From an uncultured Halieaceae bacterium (GTDB lineage Bacteria; Pseudomonadota; Gammaproteobacteria; Pseudomonadales; Halieaceae): 64,000 nt of DNA. The DNA lies in assembly GCA_938074135.1 (NCBI GenBank), contig CALJFL010000048.1, forward strand, positions 88,547-152,546. Direction: 5' to 3'. Under the pieces are notes generated by a model, which saw only the letters and a program-made list of their open reading frames with translations, did not search any database and was not told the DNA's origin. The translations under genes were made by a program, and so were the position numbers. Positions 27,231-34,889 of this stretch are shown in pieces. The first letter of the stretch is position 1; the number at the start of each line of letters is the position of its first letter.

Positions 27231-27899
27231 GTGAGTGAACTGCAACTGGTCATCGGTAACCGCAACTATTCCTCGTGGTCGCTACGGGCCTGGTTGCCAT
27301 TGCGCAAATCCGGTGTGACCTTCGACACCGTCCTGCTGCCGTTGGATACACCCGAGTTTGATGAGCGAATTGCCGACTATTCTCCGTCCCGCAGGGTGCC
27401 GGTGTTGTGGCACGACGGCCAGTGTATCTGGGACTCCCTGGCCATTGGCGAGTATGTCAATGAGCAGTTTGCCGGCGGTGCCCTGTGGCCGGAGGATGCG
27501 GCCAGTCGGGCACTGGGCCGTTCCATGGTTGCCGAGATGCACAGCGGCTTTCAGCAATTGCGCGACCGCATGCCGATGAATTGTCGCGCTCGCGATCGCA
27601 GAATTCCCATCGATGATGCCTTGCAGGCAGACCTTGAGCGAATGTGGACCCTGTGGTCCGACAGCCTCGCTTGTCATGGCGATGCGGGAGGCTGGCTGCT
27701 AGGGCAGTACAGCCTGGCGGATGCGATGTTCGCGCCCGTGGTGATTCGCTTCCAGGCTTACGATGTAGCACTGCCAGAAGATATCAGAGGCTATTGTGAG
27801 CACGCTCTTGCCGACCCGGAGCTCAAGGAGTGGCTGTCGGCAGCAGCAGATGAGACCTGGATCGTCGCTCAGGATGAGGCCGGCGTCGAGCCCGGGTGA
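27231..27899 (+). CDS. Glutathione S-transferase family protein
   Basis: A 222-residue GST. The N-terminal thioredoxin-like domain begins LQLVIGNRNYSSWSLRAWLPL, with candidate catalytic Ser in NYSSWS, and has the cis-Pro and glutathione-contact segment RRVPVLWHDGQCIWDSLAI. The helical C-terminal domain follows. The start GTG at 27231 has GAGGAG about 8 bp upstream. The stop overlaps the next gene by 4 bp (GTGA). Confidence 0.93.
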   Translation: MSELQLVIGNRNYSSWSLRAWLPLRKSGVTFDTVLLPLDTPEFDERIADYSPSRRVPVLWHDGQCIWDSLAIGEYVNEQFAGGALWPEDAASRALGRSMVAEMHSGFQQLRDRMPMNCRARDRRIPIDDALQADLERMWTLWSDSLACHGDAGGWLLGQYSLADAMFAPVVIRFQAYDVALPEDIRGYCEHALADPELKEWLSAAADETWIVAQDEAGVEPG

Positions 27900-28612
27900 C
27901 GCTTCTACTCATCCCGATTGCCTTCCTGACCTCCTGCCTTGCCGGTGCCATCGGCCTGGGCGGTGGTGTACTGCTGATTGCCCTGATGCCCGGGCTTGTT
28001 CCCGCCGCAGCCATACTGCCGATACATTCTCTGGTGCAGTTGGCCAGCAACGTGTCCCGTGCCGCTTTCGGCTGGCGGCATATTGACTGGACGCTGATCC
28101 CCGCGCTTACTATCGGCGCTATCGCCGGCGCCTTCGTCGGTGGTGGGGTCTACGCCAGCCTGGAGTTGCAGTGGTTACCGGCCATCATTGGGGTGCTGAT
28201 CATCCTGTTGACCTGGGTGCCTTTGCCCCAACCTCGTGGCGGCGGACAGTGGTCTTTGCTCTTGCTGGGCTTTTATCAGTCGGGCCTTGGGATGCTGGCT
28301 GGTGCGACCGGACCCCTGGGGGCAGCTGTGCTGGCTCGCCGAAGTATCCAGCGTGATTGGTTGGTGGTGAATACCGCGTCTTACATGAGTATCAATCACA
28401 TCATCAAAACCTGCGCATTCGCCTTTATCGGATTCAGCTTCGGCCCCTGGTTGTGGCTGATCGCGGGGATGGTCTTGGCCAGCGTGGTCGGTTCCTGGGT
28501 TGGTACCTGGCTGCGCCGCTTCATCCCAGAGATTGATTTCCAGCGATGGTTCAGGCTGCTTGTCACGCTGCTGGCACTGCGTATGATAACTCTCCCGTTC
28601 CTCGGCGGATGA
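27896..28612 (+). CDS. TauE/SafE-family (TSUP) membrane transporter
   Basis: A 238-residue protein of about eight membrane helices. The paired half-repeat motif of the family is seen in AGAIGLGGGVLLIALMPGLVP and in GFYQSGLGMLAGATGPLGAAV. Members export sulfite, sulfoacetate or other small organic anions; the substrate here is not determinable. GTG start overlapping the GST stop by 4 bp. Confidence 0.9.
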   Translation: MTLLLIPIAFLTSCLAGAIGLGGGVLLIALMPGLVPAAAILPIHSLVQLASNVSRAAFGWRHIDWTLIPALTIGAIAGAFVGGGVYASLELQWLPAIIGVLIILLTWVPLPQPRGGGQWSLLLLGFYQSGLGMLAGATGPLGAAVLARRSIQRDWLVVNTASYMSINHIIKTCAFAFIGFSFGPWLWLIAGMVLASVVGSWVGTWLRRFIPEIDFQRWFRLLVTLLALRMITLPFLGG

Positions 28613-28621
28613 TTCGCACAA

Positions 28622-29530
28622 TTGTTAACTAGATTCAGCAACGAACAGCGCGGCACCTTGCTGGGTGTTACCGCCTACCTTATCTGGGGTTTCGCGGCGC
28701 TTTACTGGGTTCAACTGCAGGTCGTGGATACTCGCGACCTGCTGGCCCACCGCGTGTTGTGGACTGTAATTGCCGTGCTGCTGAGTTTGTTGGTGGCTGG
28801 ACGATTGACTGCCACGCTGCGCTTGTTGCGACAGCCCCGGACCATGGCCATCATGGCAGCGGCAGCTGCATTCAGTGCCGCAAACTGGGGCGTATTCATT
28901 TGGGCGGTCACCCACGAGCAGGCTACCGAGGCCAGTCTGGGCTACTTTTTGCTGCCACTGGTCAATGTGGTTATCGGGCTAACGGTATTCGGCGAGCGTA
29001 TCGACGTAGCCCAGAAGTGGGGGGTGGCTTTTGCGGTAGCCGCGGTTGCAGTACAGGTGGGATATTACGGGGGTCTGCCGCTGGTGGCCTTGAGTCTGGC
29101 TTTGACTTTCGGGCTCTACGGCGCCATCCGCAAGGGGATCGCCATCGAGTCGATGGAGGGCCTGTTGCTGGAAGCCCTGATAATGTTGCCCTTTGCTATT
29201 GGCTGGTTGATTTATCGCGACGGCGCGGGCTTCGGTGTGTACGGGTTGAAAATAGATCTGCTTCTGATCGGCGCGGGGTTTTACAGTGCTTTGCCCCTGA
29301 TGACTTACGTTGCCGCCAGCCGGCTGTTGCCACTGACGGCTCTCGGACTGGTCTTTTACATCGGTCCGACGGCGCAATTGATCGTGGCCGTCTGGGTATT
29401 TGGCGAGCCCCTGGTGCCGGCTCAAGTAATAGCCTTTGGCCTGGTCTGGATTGGCCTGGTTTTGGTGACCATGGACGGCTACCGTCGAGCCCGTCGCGCG
29501 CGCCTTCTTGCTGCGGTGAATGATAAATAA
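28622..29530 (+). CDS. rarD: EamA-family permease, RarD-like
   Basis: A 302-residue inner-membrane protein of ten helices with two EamA repeats. The opening GTLLGVTAYLIWGFAALYW and the C-terminal LLPLTALGLVFYIGPTAQLIVAVWVFGEP are characteristic of RarD. The physiological substrate of RarD is not established. Start is TTG at 28622, 9 bp after the TSUP stop, without a strong ribosome-binding site. Its last 11 bp overlap an upstream extension of the next gene's frame but not its chosen start. Confidence 0.9.
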   Translation: MLTRFSNEQRGTLLGVTAYLIWGFAALYWVQLQVVDTRDLLAHRVLWTVIAVLLSLLVAGRLTATLRLLRQPRTMAIMAAAAAFSAANWGVFIWAVTHEQATEASLGYFLLPLVNVVIGLTVFGERIDVAQKWGVAFAVAAVAVQVGYYGGLPLVALSLALTFGLYGAIRKGIAIESMEGLLLEALIMLPFAIGWLIYRDGAGFGVYGLKIDLLLIGAGFYSALPLMTYVAASRLLPLTALGLVFYIGPTAQLIVAVWVFGEPLVPAQVIAFGLVWIGLVLVTMDGYRRARRARLLAAVNDK

Positions 29531-29552
29531 ATTGAGTACAGGGGTGACTGAC

Positions 29553-30236
29553 ATGTTGCATCGTTTTTTTCTTGCCGGCCTGTTATCGCTGGGCGCTTGT
29601 GCCAGCGGCGAAGTGTCACAACCGGCGGTCCCCAAAGGCGCTGAACCTTTCCTGCCAGACCCCAGGCCGATGGGGTCAACGTTGGTCTATGAATGTCTCG
29701 GCTATGACTTTATTGCCAGGATAGGCCCCGGAGAGATGGCGGTCTGGCTGGAAGATCGCTATGTCATTCTGTCGCAGGTACGCAGTGCTTCAGGTGTAAA
29801 GTATCAGGAAGGCGACATTATCTTCTGGACCAAGGGAGATGAGGCGACCCTGTTCCTGGGAGCGCAGCGGTATTCCGAATGTCAGCTGGCACCGGGGCGT
29901 GCGCCCTGGGAAGATGCCCGCCGGCGGGGAGTAGATTTCCGTGCGGTGGGTAACGAGCCCGGTTGGCATCTGGAGATTCGCGATGGCGGGCAGATTCTCT
30001 ATGTCGGCGACTACGGTATGAACAGGGTAATGACCCCTGATCCCGGCGCTGAAGAAGTCGCCTCCGGTCGGATTTATCATGCGGTCACTGAGGCCAACGA
30101 GCTGATTGTTGAGATCATCGACGAGGCCTGCACCGACACGATGAAAGGTGATTCCTTCCCGGCCCAGGTAAACGTGACCATCAATGGTAAAAACCTACAG
30201 GGCTGCGGTATGGCTCTGGATTATCCCTGGCAGTAA
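29553..30236 (+). CDS. Lipoprotein with MliC and COG3650 domains
   Basis: A 227-residue predicted lipoprotein: a short hydrophobic signal ending in LSLGAC (lipobox with Cys at residue 16). Residues about 44-113 match the MliC fold of membrane-bound C-type lysozyme inhibitors (LVYECLGYDF, then SASGVKYQEGDIIFWTKGDEATLF). Residues about 124-222 match the COG3650 domain (FRAVGNEPGWHLEI, DYGMNRV, ACTDTMKGDSFPAQV, GCGMAL). It may protect peptidoglycan from lysozyme at the outer membrane; this is inferred from the MliC part. ATG at 29553 is chosen for its AGGGG 8 bp upstream; an in-frame ATG at 29520 precedes the signal. Confidence 0.87.
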   Translation: MLHRFFLAGLLSLGACASGEVSQPAVPKGAEPFLPDPRPMGSTLVYECLGYDFIARIGPGEMAVWLEDRYVILSQVRSASGVKYQEGDIIFWTKGDEATLFLGAQRYSECQLAPGRAPWEDARRRGVDFRAVGNEPGWHLEIRDGGQILYVGDYGMNRVMTPDPGAEEVASGRIYHAVTEANELIVEIIDEACTDTMKGDSFPAQVNVTINGKNLQGCGMALDYPWQ

Positions 30237-30258
30237 TCTCGGCGCCTTCGACGCTCAT

Positions 30259-30277
30259 GGCACGTGATTTACGTGCC
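30259..30277 (+). terminator. Stem-loop after the lipoprotein gene
   Basis: GGCACGT/ACGTGCC is a perfect 7-bp stem with loop GATTT, 23 bp after the stop. Only TTG follows, so termination would be weak or the hairpin may protect the mRNA end. Confidence 0.4.
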
Positions 30278-30287
30278 TTGCATTCCC

Positions 30288-30329
30288 TTGACTGACATCA
30301 ATGTATCACTCGCGGCCTTTTCGTAGGAT
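30288..30329 (+). promoter_or_regulatory. FNR/Anr-type site and -10 element of ompW
   Basis: TTGACTGACATCAA (30288-30301) matches the FNR/Anr consensus TTGAT-N4-ATCAA at 9 of 10 conserved positions. A -10-like TAGGAT lies at 30324-30329. This predicts a start near 30336, which places the site centre at about -41.5, the class II activator position. ompW genes of enterics are known FNR targets, so oxygen-responsive control is likely. Confidence 0.6.
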
Positions 30330-30384
30330 TGCTGTCGAAAGGTGCAGGGTTTCTGCATCCCGTGACCGCAAACAGGAGTGAACA

Positions 30385-31068
30385 ATGAACAAAGCGTTGA
30401 CCGCAGCGTTGGTAGCCCTTTTGGCTGGCGCCAGTGCCGGTAGTTATGCCTACGAGGAAGGGGACTGGATTGTCCGCGTTGGTGCAGCCACTGTGGCGCC
30501 GAATGACGACAGTGACAGGATTACCCTACCCACAGAGCCTCCTACGGTATTACGGGGCGTAGAGGTAGATGACGATACCCAGCTCGGTCTGATTCCTGCT
30601 TTTATGCTCACCGATAACTGGGCGCTTGAATTGCTGGCCGCGACTCCCTTTGAACATGACATCAGCCTGAAAGGACTGCCTCTGGAAGCGGGTTCAACCA
30701 AGCACCTGCCACCCACCCTGAGTCTGCAGTGGTATCCGCGCGGTGGCAGCAGTGGCTGGCAGCCATACTTTGGCGTTGGTTTGAACTACACCCTGTTCTT
30801 TGATGAAGAAGTCGATCGCGATCTGGAAGGAGCGCTCGGCGCTTTGATTGGAGCAACAAAAGCCGATTTGTCGCTCAGCGATTCCTTTGGTCTGGCCGCT
30901 CAGGCGGGCGTGGATATTCCGCTCAGCGAAAACTGGGCGATCAATGCCGGCGTCTGGTATATCGATATCAGCACCGAGGCCACGATCAAGACCGCTGTAG
31001 GTCGGGTGAAATTCGATGTCGACATTGATCCGTGGGTCTACAACATCGGAATTGCCTACAAGTTCTAA
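30385..31068 (+). CDS. ompW: Outer membrane protein OmpW
   Basis: A 227-residue eight-stranded beta-barrel with a signal peptide (about 1-22, SYA/YEEGDW). The mature start EEGDWIVRVGAATVAPND and the C-terminal INAGVWYIDISTEA...DIDPWVYNIGIAYKF pattern with terminal Phe are OmpW hallmarks. The narrow hydrophobic channel is thought to pass small hydrophobic compounds. AGGAG precedes the ATG. It is monocistronic: an FNR-type site lies upstream and a strong terminator downstream. Confidence 0.95.
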   Translation: MNKALTAALVALLAGASAGSYAYEEGDWIVRVGAATVAPNDDSDRITLPTEPPTVLRGVEVDDDTQLGLIPAFMLTDNWALELLAATPFEHDISLKGLPLEAGSTKHLPPTLSLQWYPRGGSSGWQPYFGVGLNYTLFFDEEVDRDLEGALGALIGATKADLSLSDSFGLAAQAGVDIPLSENWAINAGVWYIDISTEATIKTAVGRVKFDVDIDPWVYNIGIAYKF

Positions 31069-31106
31069 CCCCATTTGGCCGTCTCACCTTCGGCCATAGG
31101 GTGCCT

Positions 31107-31138
31107 GCCCCGATACTTTTGTATCGGGGCTTTTTTTT
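31107..31138 (+). terminator. Strong intrinsic terminator of ompW
   Basis: A perfect 10-bp stem GCCCCGATAC/GTATCGGGGC with a TTTT loop is followed by eight T. A smaller GGCC-armed hairpin lies just before it (31076-31096). Confidence 0.93.
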
Positions 31139-31140
31139 GC

Positions 31141-31399
31141 CCCGTTATTAACCTAAGCGAACCTTTCTGCTTTATGGGTGGGCCCGTCATCAGGCGACAG
31201 GGGGTGTGACGAACGGGTGCAAGATTTTTCCGCTTACGGGCTGCTGCGCAACTCGACCAAAAATCGCTATGCGATTTTTCGGGACTCGACCAGTGCTCGC
31301 AGAAAGCCCCGAAGGCGTTGATTCCGCTGGGCGCGCCCTGATTTTTTCGAAAGGCCTCCTCTGACCAGGCCCTTTATGCCAACGTCAGTGCAGTTGTCC
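31141..31399. repeat. Gene-free spacer with nested direct and inverted repeat
   Basis: No gene is seen here. ACTCGACCA occurs at 31251-31259 and again at 31284-31292, enclosing a perfect inverted repeat AAAAATCGC-TAT-GCGATTTTT (31259-31279). The latter could end transcription weakly in either direction. Further right, AAAGGCCT (31350-31357) faces an AGGCCCTTT arm. The arrangement resembles an interspersed REP-like unit, but only one copy is in this window. Confidence 0.5.
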
Positions 31400-31798
31400 T
31401 CAGTACTCGCTATTCACCTCAGAAAGCTGCTCATTGAGCGTAAGGAAATCGTACAGGATGCCGACCAGGAACAGGCCACCTGTGAACAGGTAAAGGATGC
31501 CGGTGAACACTTTGCCCATGTAGAAGCGGTGGATACCGAAGATGCCGACAAAGGTCAGCAGGATCCAGGCGAGGTCGTAATCCACCGGGCCTGCCACGTA
31601 GCGTCGCTCGGCCTCCCTGGCCATAGCGGGAATCAGGAACAGATCGATAATCCAGCCGATAAAAAACAGTCCCAGGGTGAAAAACCATATAACCCCGGTG
31701 ACCTGCTTGCCGTAGTAGAAGCGATGGGCGCCGATAAAACCGAAGATCCAGAGCAGATAACCCAAAAGAACAGAATGTGTGTCTTGCGAGCGTTCCAT
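31400..31798 (-). CDS. Tandem TM2-domain membrane protein
   Basis: A 132-residue protein made of two TM2 domains: LLWIFGFIGAHRFYYGKQVTG with its following helix, and LLTFVGIFGIHRFYMGKVFTG with its following helix. Each has the conserved GxHRFY turn between helices, giving about four membrane segments. Bacterial TM2 proteins have no agreed function. It is transcribed toward the repeat-containing spacer, with no clear terminator of its own. Confidence 0.9.
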   Translation of the reverse strand: MERSQDTHSVLLGYLLWIFGFIGAHRFYYGKQVTGVIWFFTLGLFFIGWIIDLFLIPAMAREAERRYVAGPVDYDLAWILLTFVGIFGIHRFYMGKVFTGILYLFTGGLFLVGILYDFLTLNEQLSEVNSEY

Positions 31799-31962
31799 GA
31801 TTGATCCCCCAGTCGATACTCAGGCCATCTTGCGAGTTGCGGCGAACGCGGTCAAGCCGATCCACCTTACGGTGAGTTGACTATACTGACATAGATCATG
31901 GCGTGCGCGGGTGTCACCGTTAAGCTGTCATCAGTAGTCTGTAAATCCATAGGAGACATTAT

Positions 31963-32202
31963 ATGTCGGTAGAGCACCACGATTTGATACACGAATTTCC
32001 CGAACTGAAAGACCGGATACATGAGCTGAAGGTTTCGGACCACCATTTCCGCAACCTCTTCGAGGAGTACCATGCGCTGACACGGAGCGTCGAGAATATG
32101 GAAAACGAGGTGACCCCGGCGTCCACGCGCACTGAGGAAGAGGCAAAGATGCGCCGCGTTCATCTCAAGGACGAACTCTACCGTATGTTGATGGCGGGGT
32201 AG
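31963..32202 (+). CDS. YdcH-family (DUF465) small protein
   Basis: A 79-residue, highly charged, helical protein. The core HDLIHEFPELKDRIHELKVSDHHFRNLFEEYHALTR is the DUF465/YdcH signature; the family is predicted to form a coiled coil, and its function is not known. AGGAGA precedes the ATG. The DksA-type gene follows 5 bp after its stop, so the two are one operon. Confidence 0.92.
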   Translation: MSVEHHDLIHEFPELKDRIHELKVSDHHFRNLFEEYHALTRSVENMENEVTPASTRTEEEAKMRRVHLKDELYRMLMAG

Positions 32203-32207
32203 GTGTT

Positions 32208-32522
32208 ATGGCTTACGATAGTATTCGGCAGCAACTGGAAGAGCGGCTCGCAGAACTGCAGGTCCGCCTCGAGAACATAAAGAAGGATGTCACCCAGTCC
32301 CACTCCGGCGATTCCGCCGAGCAGGCCCAGGAGCGGGAGAACGACGAAGTGGTCGATGCCATTGGCAATGAAACCGCCCAGTCCATCAAGATTGTTCAGG
32401 CCGCGCTGGGCCGAATCGCCGATGGCAGTTATGGCACCTGCAAGGAATGCGGCGAAAATATCGGGCAAGCCAGGCTGGAGGCCATGCCTGAGGCTACTCG
32501 ATGTGTAGAGTGTGCCCAGTAG
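32208..32522 (+). CDS. TraR/DksA-type zinc-finger protein
   Basis: A 104-residue protein: an N-terminal coiled-coil hairpin (QQLEERLAELQVRLENIKKDV, then acidic EQAQERENDEVVDAIG) and a C-terminal four-Cys zinc finger, CKECG...CVEC. The acidic tip between the helices resembles DksA, which binds RNA polymerase through the secondary channel. It is shorter than DksA (about 150), nearer the YbiI/TraR group, so an RNA polymerase role is probable but unproven. Its location before the ribosomal operons is notable. Confidence 0.9.
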   Translation: MAYDSIRQQLEERLAELQVRLENIKKDVTQSHSGDSAEQAQERENDEVVDAIGNETAQSIKIVQAALGRIADGSYGTCKECGENIGQARLEAMPEATRCVECAQ

Positions 32523-32782
32523 GCTACCTTGGAACTAATCAGGATCTTCATCAGTCTCCTCCCGAGGGGTCAATTCTGTGGTAGCGCCTTTGTCAGGCAC
32601 GCCGGTGTCTGGCTCGCGGGGGAGGGAGGGTCCTATTCCCCGATGAGTGGAAATATCTCTCTAAAATAACTATTCGCTATATAGCGGCTCTGCTGTAGGG
32701 TGGCGCCCTGATCTTGACCATAGGCCCCTTCCGGCTTCCATCTAGCCTCACGGAAACCCTTGAAATTAGTTGGAAAACCGCC
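32523..32782. other. Gene-free region upstream of the S10 promoter
   Basis: No credible ORF or RNA gene is seen. It contains a 12-bp palindrome CGCTATATAGCG (32675-32686) and short imperfect hairpins. No tuf, fusA, rpsG or rpsL sequence is present where many gammaproteobacteria have them. Confidence 0.6.
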
Positions 32783-32811
32783 TTGACACTACCTGGTCGG
32801 ATCATTAGAAT
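32783..32811 (+). promoter_or_regulatory. Sigma-70 promoter of the S10 operon
   Basis: Consensus TTGACA (32783-32788) and TAGAAT (32806-32811) with an ideal 17-bp spacer predict a start near 32818. The leader before the rpsJ GTG is then about 62 nt, much shorter than the long L4-responsive leader of E. coli. Confidence 0.8.
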
Positions 32812-32879
32812 TCGCGTTCCTTTTTTCAGGGGGTTCCCTTGCGGGCCTCTGGTTTTTTATTTGATTGGAGTTAGGTTAG

Positions 32880-33191
32880 GTGCAGAATCAACGTATTCGT
32901 ATTCGCCTTAAGGCTTTTGACCACAGACTGATAGACACGTCTACTCAGGAAATTGTGGAAACTGCGCGCCGTACTGGTGCTCAGGTTAAAGGTCCGATCC
33001 CCCTTCCGACCCGGAAGGAAAAGTTCACCGTGCTGGTATCCCCGCACGTTAATAAGGACGCACGTGACCAGTACGAGATTCGTACTCACAAACGTCTGTT
33101 AGATATCGTGGAGCCTACAGAGAAGACTGTAGACGCCCTGATGAAGTTGGACCTGGCAGCAGGTGTGGAAGTACAGATAAGTCTTGGCTAA
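32880..33191 (+). CDS. rpsJ: 30S ribosomal protein S10 (NusE)
   Basis: A 103-residue S10, from [19 protein letters not shown] to the usual VEVQISLG end. It sits in the 30S head and, as NusE, takes part in antitermination. The start is GTG with GGAG about 9 bp upstream. First gene of the supercluster. An unusually long 119-bp gap separates it from rplC. Confidence 0.98.
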   Translation: MQNQRIRIRLKAFDHRLIDTSTQEIVETARRTGAQVKGPIPLPTRKEKFTVLVSPHVNKDARDQYEIRTHKRLLDIVEPTEKTVDALMKLDLAAGVEVQISLG

Positions 33192-33213
33192 CGACAATTC
33201 GTAGCAAGACCAG

Positions 33214-33289
33214 CTCACAACACAATTTGTGAGTGTGTAACGCCCCATTGTTCAACGAATAGCGGGGCGGCCATAGAGGGTTCAGCCCC
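33214..33289 (+). promoter_or_regulatory. Structured spacer between rpsJ and rplC
   Basis: The spacer holds a hairpin CTCACAA/TTGTGAG (33214-33233). After it, CGCCCC (33241-33246) can pair with GGGGCG (33264-33269), while the same GGGGC (33264-33268) can alternatively pair with GCCCC (33285-33289). The mutually exclusive stems lie 22 nt before the rplC start. No T tract follows, so translational rather than terminator-type control would be the guess. Confidence 0.45.
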
Positions 33290-33310
33290 GTACACTGAGA
33301 GGTTAGCAAA

Positions 33311-33946
33311 ATGACTATTGGTTTAGTCGGCCGCAAGTCCGGTATGACTCGTGTTTTTACCGAAGACGGCGCATCAATACCCGTAACCGTAGTGGAGATC
33401 ACTCCAAACCGCGTTACTCAAGTCAAAGAGCTCGATAGCGATGGCTACAGGGCGATTCAGGTCACAGCGGGAAACCGCAAGGCCACAAGAGTGAGTAAAT
33501 CAGCAGCGGGACAGTTCGCGAAAGCGGGCGTCGAAGCCGGCCGTGGTTTTTGGGAATTCCGCCTGGGCGATTCAGATGAAGCGCCTGAAGTGGGGTCTGA
33601 ACTGACCGTGGAGCGCTTTGAGGCGGGCCAGAAGGTCGATGTTGCAGGTAAGTCCAAGGGTAAGGGTTTCCAGGGCGCTATCAAGCGTTGGAACTTCACC
33701 ATGCAGGACGCCACTCACGGCAACTCCCTGTCGCACCGTGCACCGGGCTCCATCGGCCAGTGCCAAACCCCGGGTCGGGTTTGGAGAGGCAAGAAGATGG
33801 CCGGTCACATGGGTGCCGAGAACGTCACTACGCAGGGGCTGGAAGTTGTTCGTGTCGATGTCGAGCGCAATTTGCTGCTTATCAAGGGCGCCGTCCCCGG
33901 TGCACCTGGCGGAGACGTTTTCGTGCGTCCCGCGGTCAAGGCTTAA
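33311..33946 (+). CDS. rplC: 50S ribosomal protein L3
   Basis: A 211-residue L3, an early-assembly 23S-binding protein near the peptidyl-transferase entrance. The loop [42 protein letters not shown], including the Gln methylated by PrmB in E. coli, is intact. AGAGG lies upstream; the preceding spacer is structured. Confidence 0.98.
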   Translation: MTIGLVGRKSGMTRVFTEDGASIPVTVVEITPNRVTQVKELDSDGYRAIQVTAGNRKATRVSKSAAGQFAKAGVEAGRGFWEFRLGDSDEAPEVGSELTVERFEAGQKVDVAGKSKGKGFQGAIKRWNFTMQDATHGNSLSHRAPGSIGQCQTPGRVWRGKKMAGHMGAENVTTQGLEVVRVDVERNLLLIKGAVPGAPGGDVFVRPAVKA

Positions 33947-33964
33947 GGTTAGGGGGTCTCTAAC

Positions 33965-34582
33965 GTGGAATTGAGTGTAGTCAAGCCGGGTAATGCAGAT
34001 GCGGGTACAGTTTCCGTGTCCGACGTTGCCTTCGCTCGTGAATATAACGAGGACCTGGTACACCAGGTCGTCACTGCGTATATGGCAGGCGCCCGTCAGG
34101 GCACCCGCGCGCAGAAGAATCGTGCAGCTGTCCGTGGTGGTGGTAAGAAGCCCTGGCGGCAAAAGGGTACAGGCCGTGCCCGTGCTGGAACCATTCGCTC
34201 GCCGATCTGGCGTAGCGGTGGTGTGACCTTTGCGGCACAGCCGCAGGATCACTCCCAGAAAGTGAACCGCAAGATGTACCGTGCCGCGCTGTGTTCCATC
34301 ATGTCAGAACTGGCCCGTCAGGATCGTCTGGTTGTAGTGGAAAGCCTGGATCTGGAGCAGCCCAAGACCAAGTTGCTGGCAAAGCAGCTCGGTGAGTACG
34401 GCGTCGACAATGTGTTGATCATTGGTAGCGAGGTTGGTGAAAACCTCTATCTGGCATCACGCAACCTGCACAAGGTGGATGTTCGTGATGTTGATGGCGT
34501 CGATCCGGTCAGCCTGATCGCTTATGACAAGGTCATGGTTACTGTGGATGCAGTGAAGAAATTTGAGGAGATGCTGGGATGA
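33965..34582 (+). CDS. rplD: 50S ribosomal protein L4
   Basis: A 205-residue L4 that lines the exit tunnel; in E. coli it also represses the S10 operon. The tunnel loop ([43 protein letters not shown]) is complete. Start GTG at 33965. Overlaps rplW by 4 bp. Confidence 0.98.
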   Translation: MELSVVKPGNADAGTVSVSDVAFAREYNEDLVHQVVTAYMAGARQGTRAQKNRAAVRGGGKKPWRQKGTGRARAGTIRSPIWRSGGVTFAAQPQDHSQKVNRKMYRAALCSIMSELARQDRLVVVESLDLEQPKTKLLAKQLGEYGVDNVLIIGSEVGENLYLASRNLHKVDVRDVDGVDPVSLIAYDKVMVTVDAVKKFEEMLG

Positions 34583-34875
34583 ACCAGGAGCGCGTATTCC
34601 AGGTACTGGTAGGTCCGCACGTTTCCGAGAAGGCAGCAATTGTTGCCGACGCGAACAACCAGTATGTATTTAAAGTGGCTGTCGATGCCACCAAGGCCGA
34701 GATCAAGAAGTCGGTTGAGCAGTTGTTCAAGGTGAAGGTGGACAATGTCCGCACGCTGAAGGTCAAGGGCAAGGTAAAGCGTAACCGCTACGGTTTCAGC
34801 ACGCGCCCGACCTGGAAAAAAGCATATGTTCGTCTGGAGCAGGGTCAAGACATTGACTTTGCCTCCGCCGAGTAA
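34579..34875 (+). CDS. rplW: 50S ribosomal protein L23
   Basis: A 98-residue L23 at the exit of the peptide tunnel, the docking point for trigger factor and [19 protein letters not shown] and the C-terminal [22 protein letters not shown] are typical. Its ATG overlaps the rplD stop (ATGA). Confidence 0.98.
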   Translation: MNQERVFQVLVGPHVSEKAAIVADANNQYVFKVAVDATKAEIKKSVEQLFKVKVDNVRTLKVKGKVKRNRYGFSTRPTWKKAYVRLEQGQDIDFASAE

Positions 34876-34889
34876 GGAGTAGGTTTAAA

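Noticed and set aside
32523..32880. tRNA or 5S gene in the spacer before rpsJ
   Set aside because: No T-loop (GGTTCRANNCC) or acceptor-stem pairing and no 5S core were found in this stretch.
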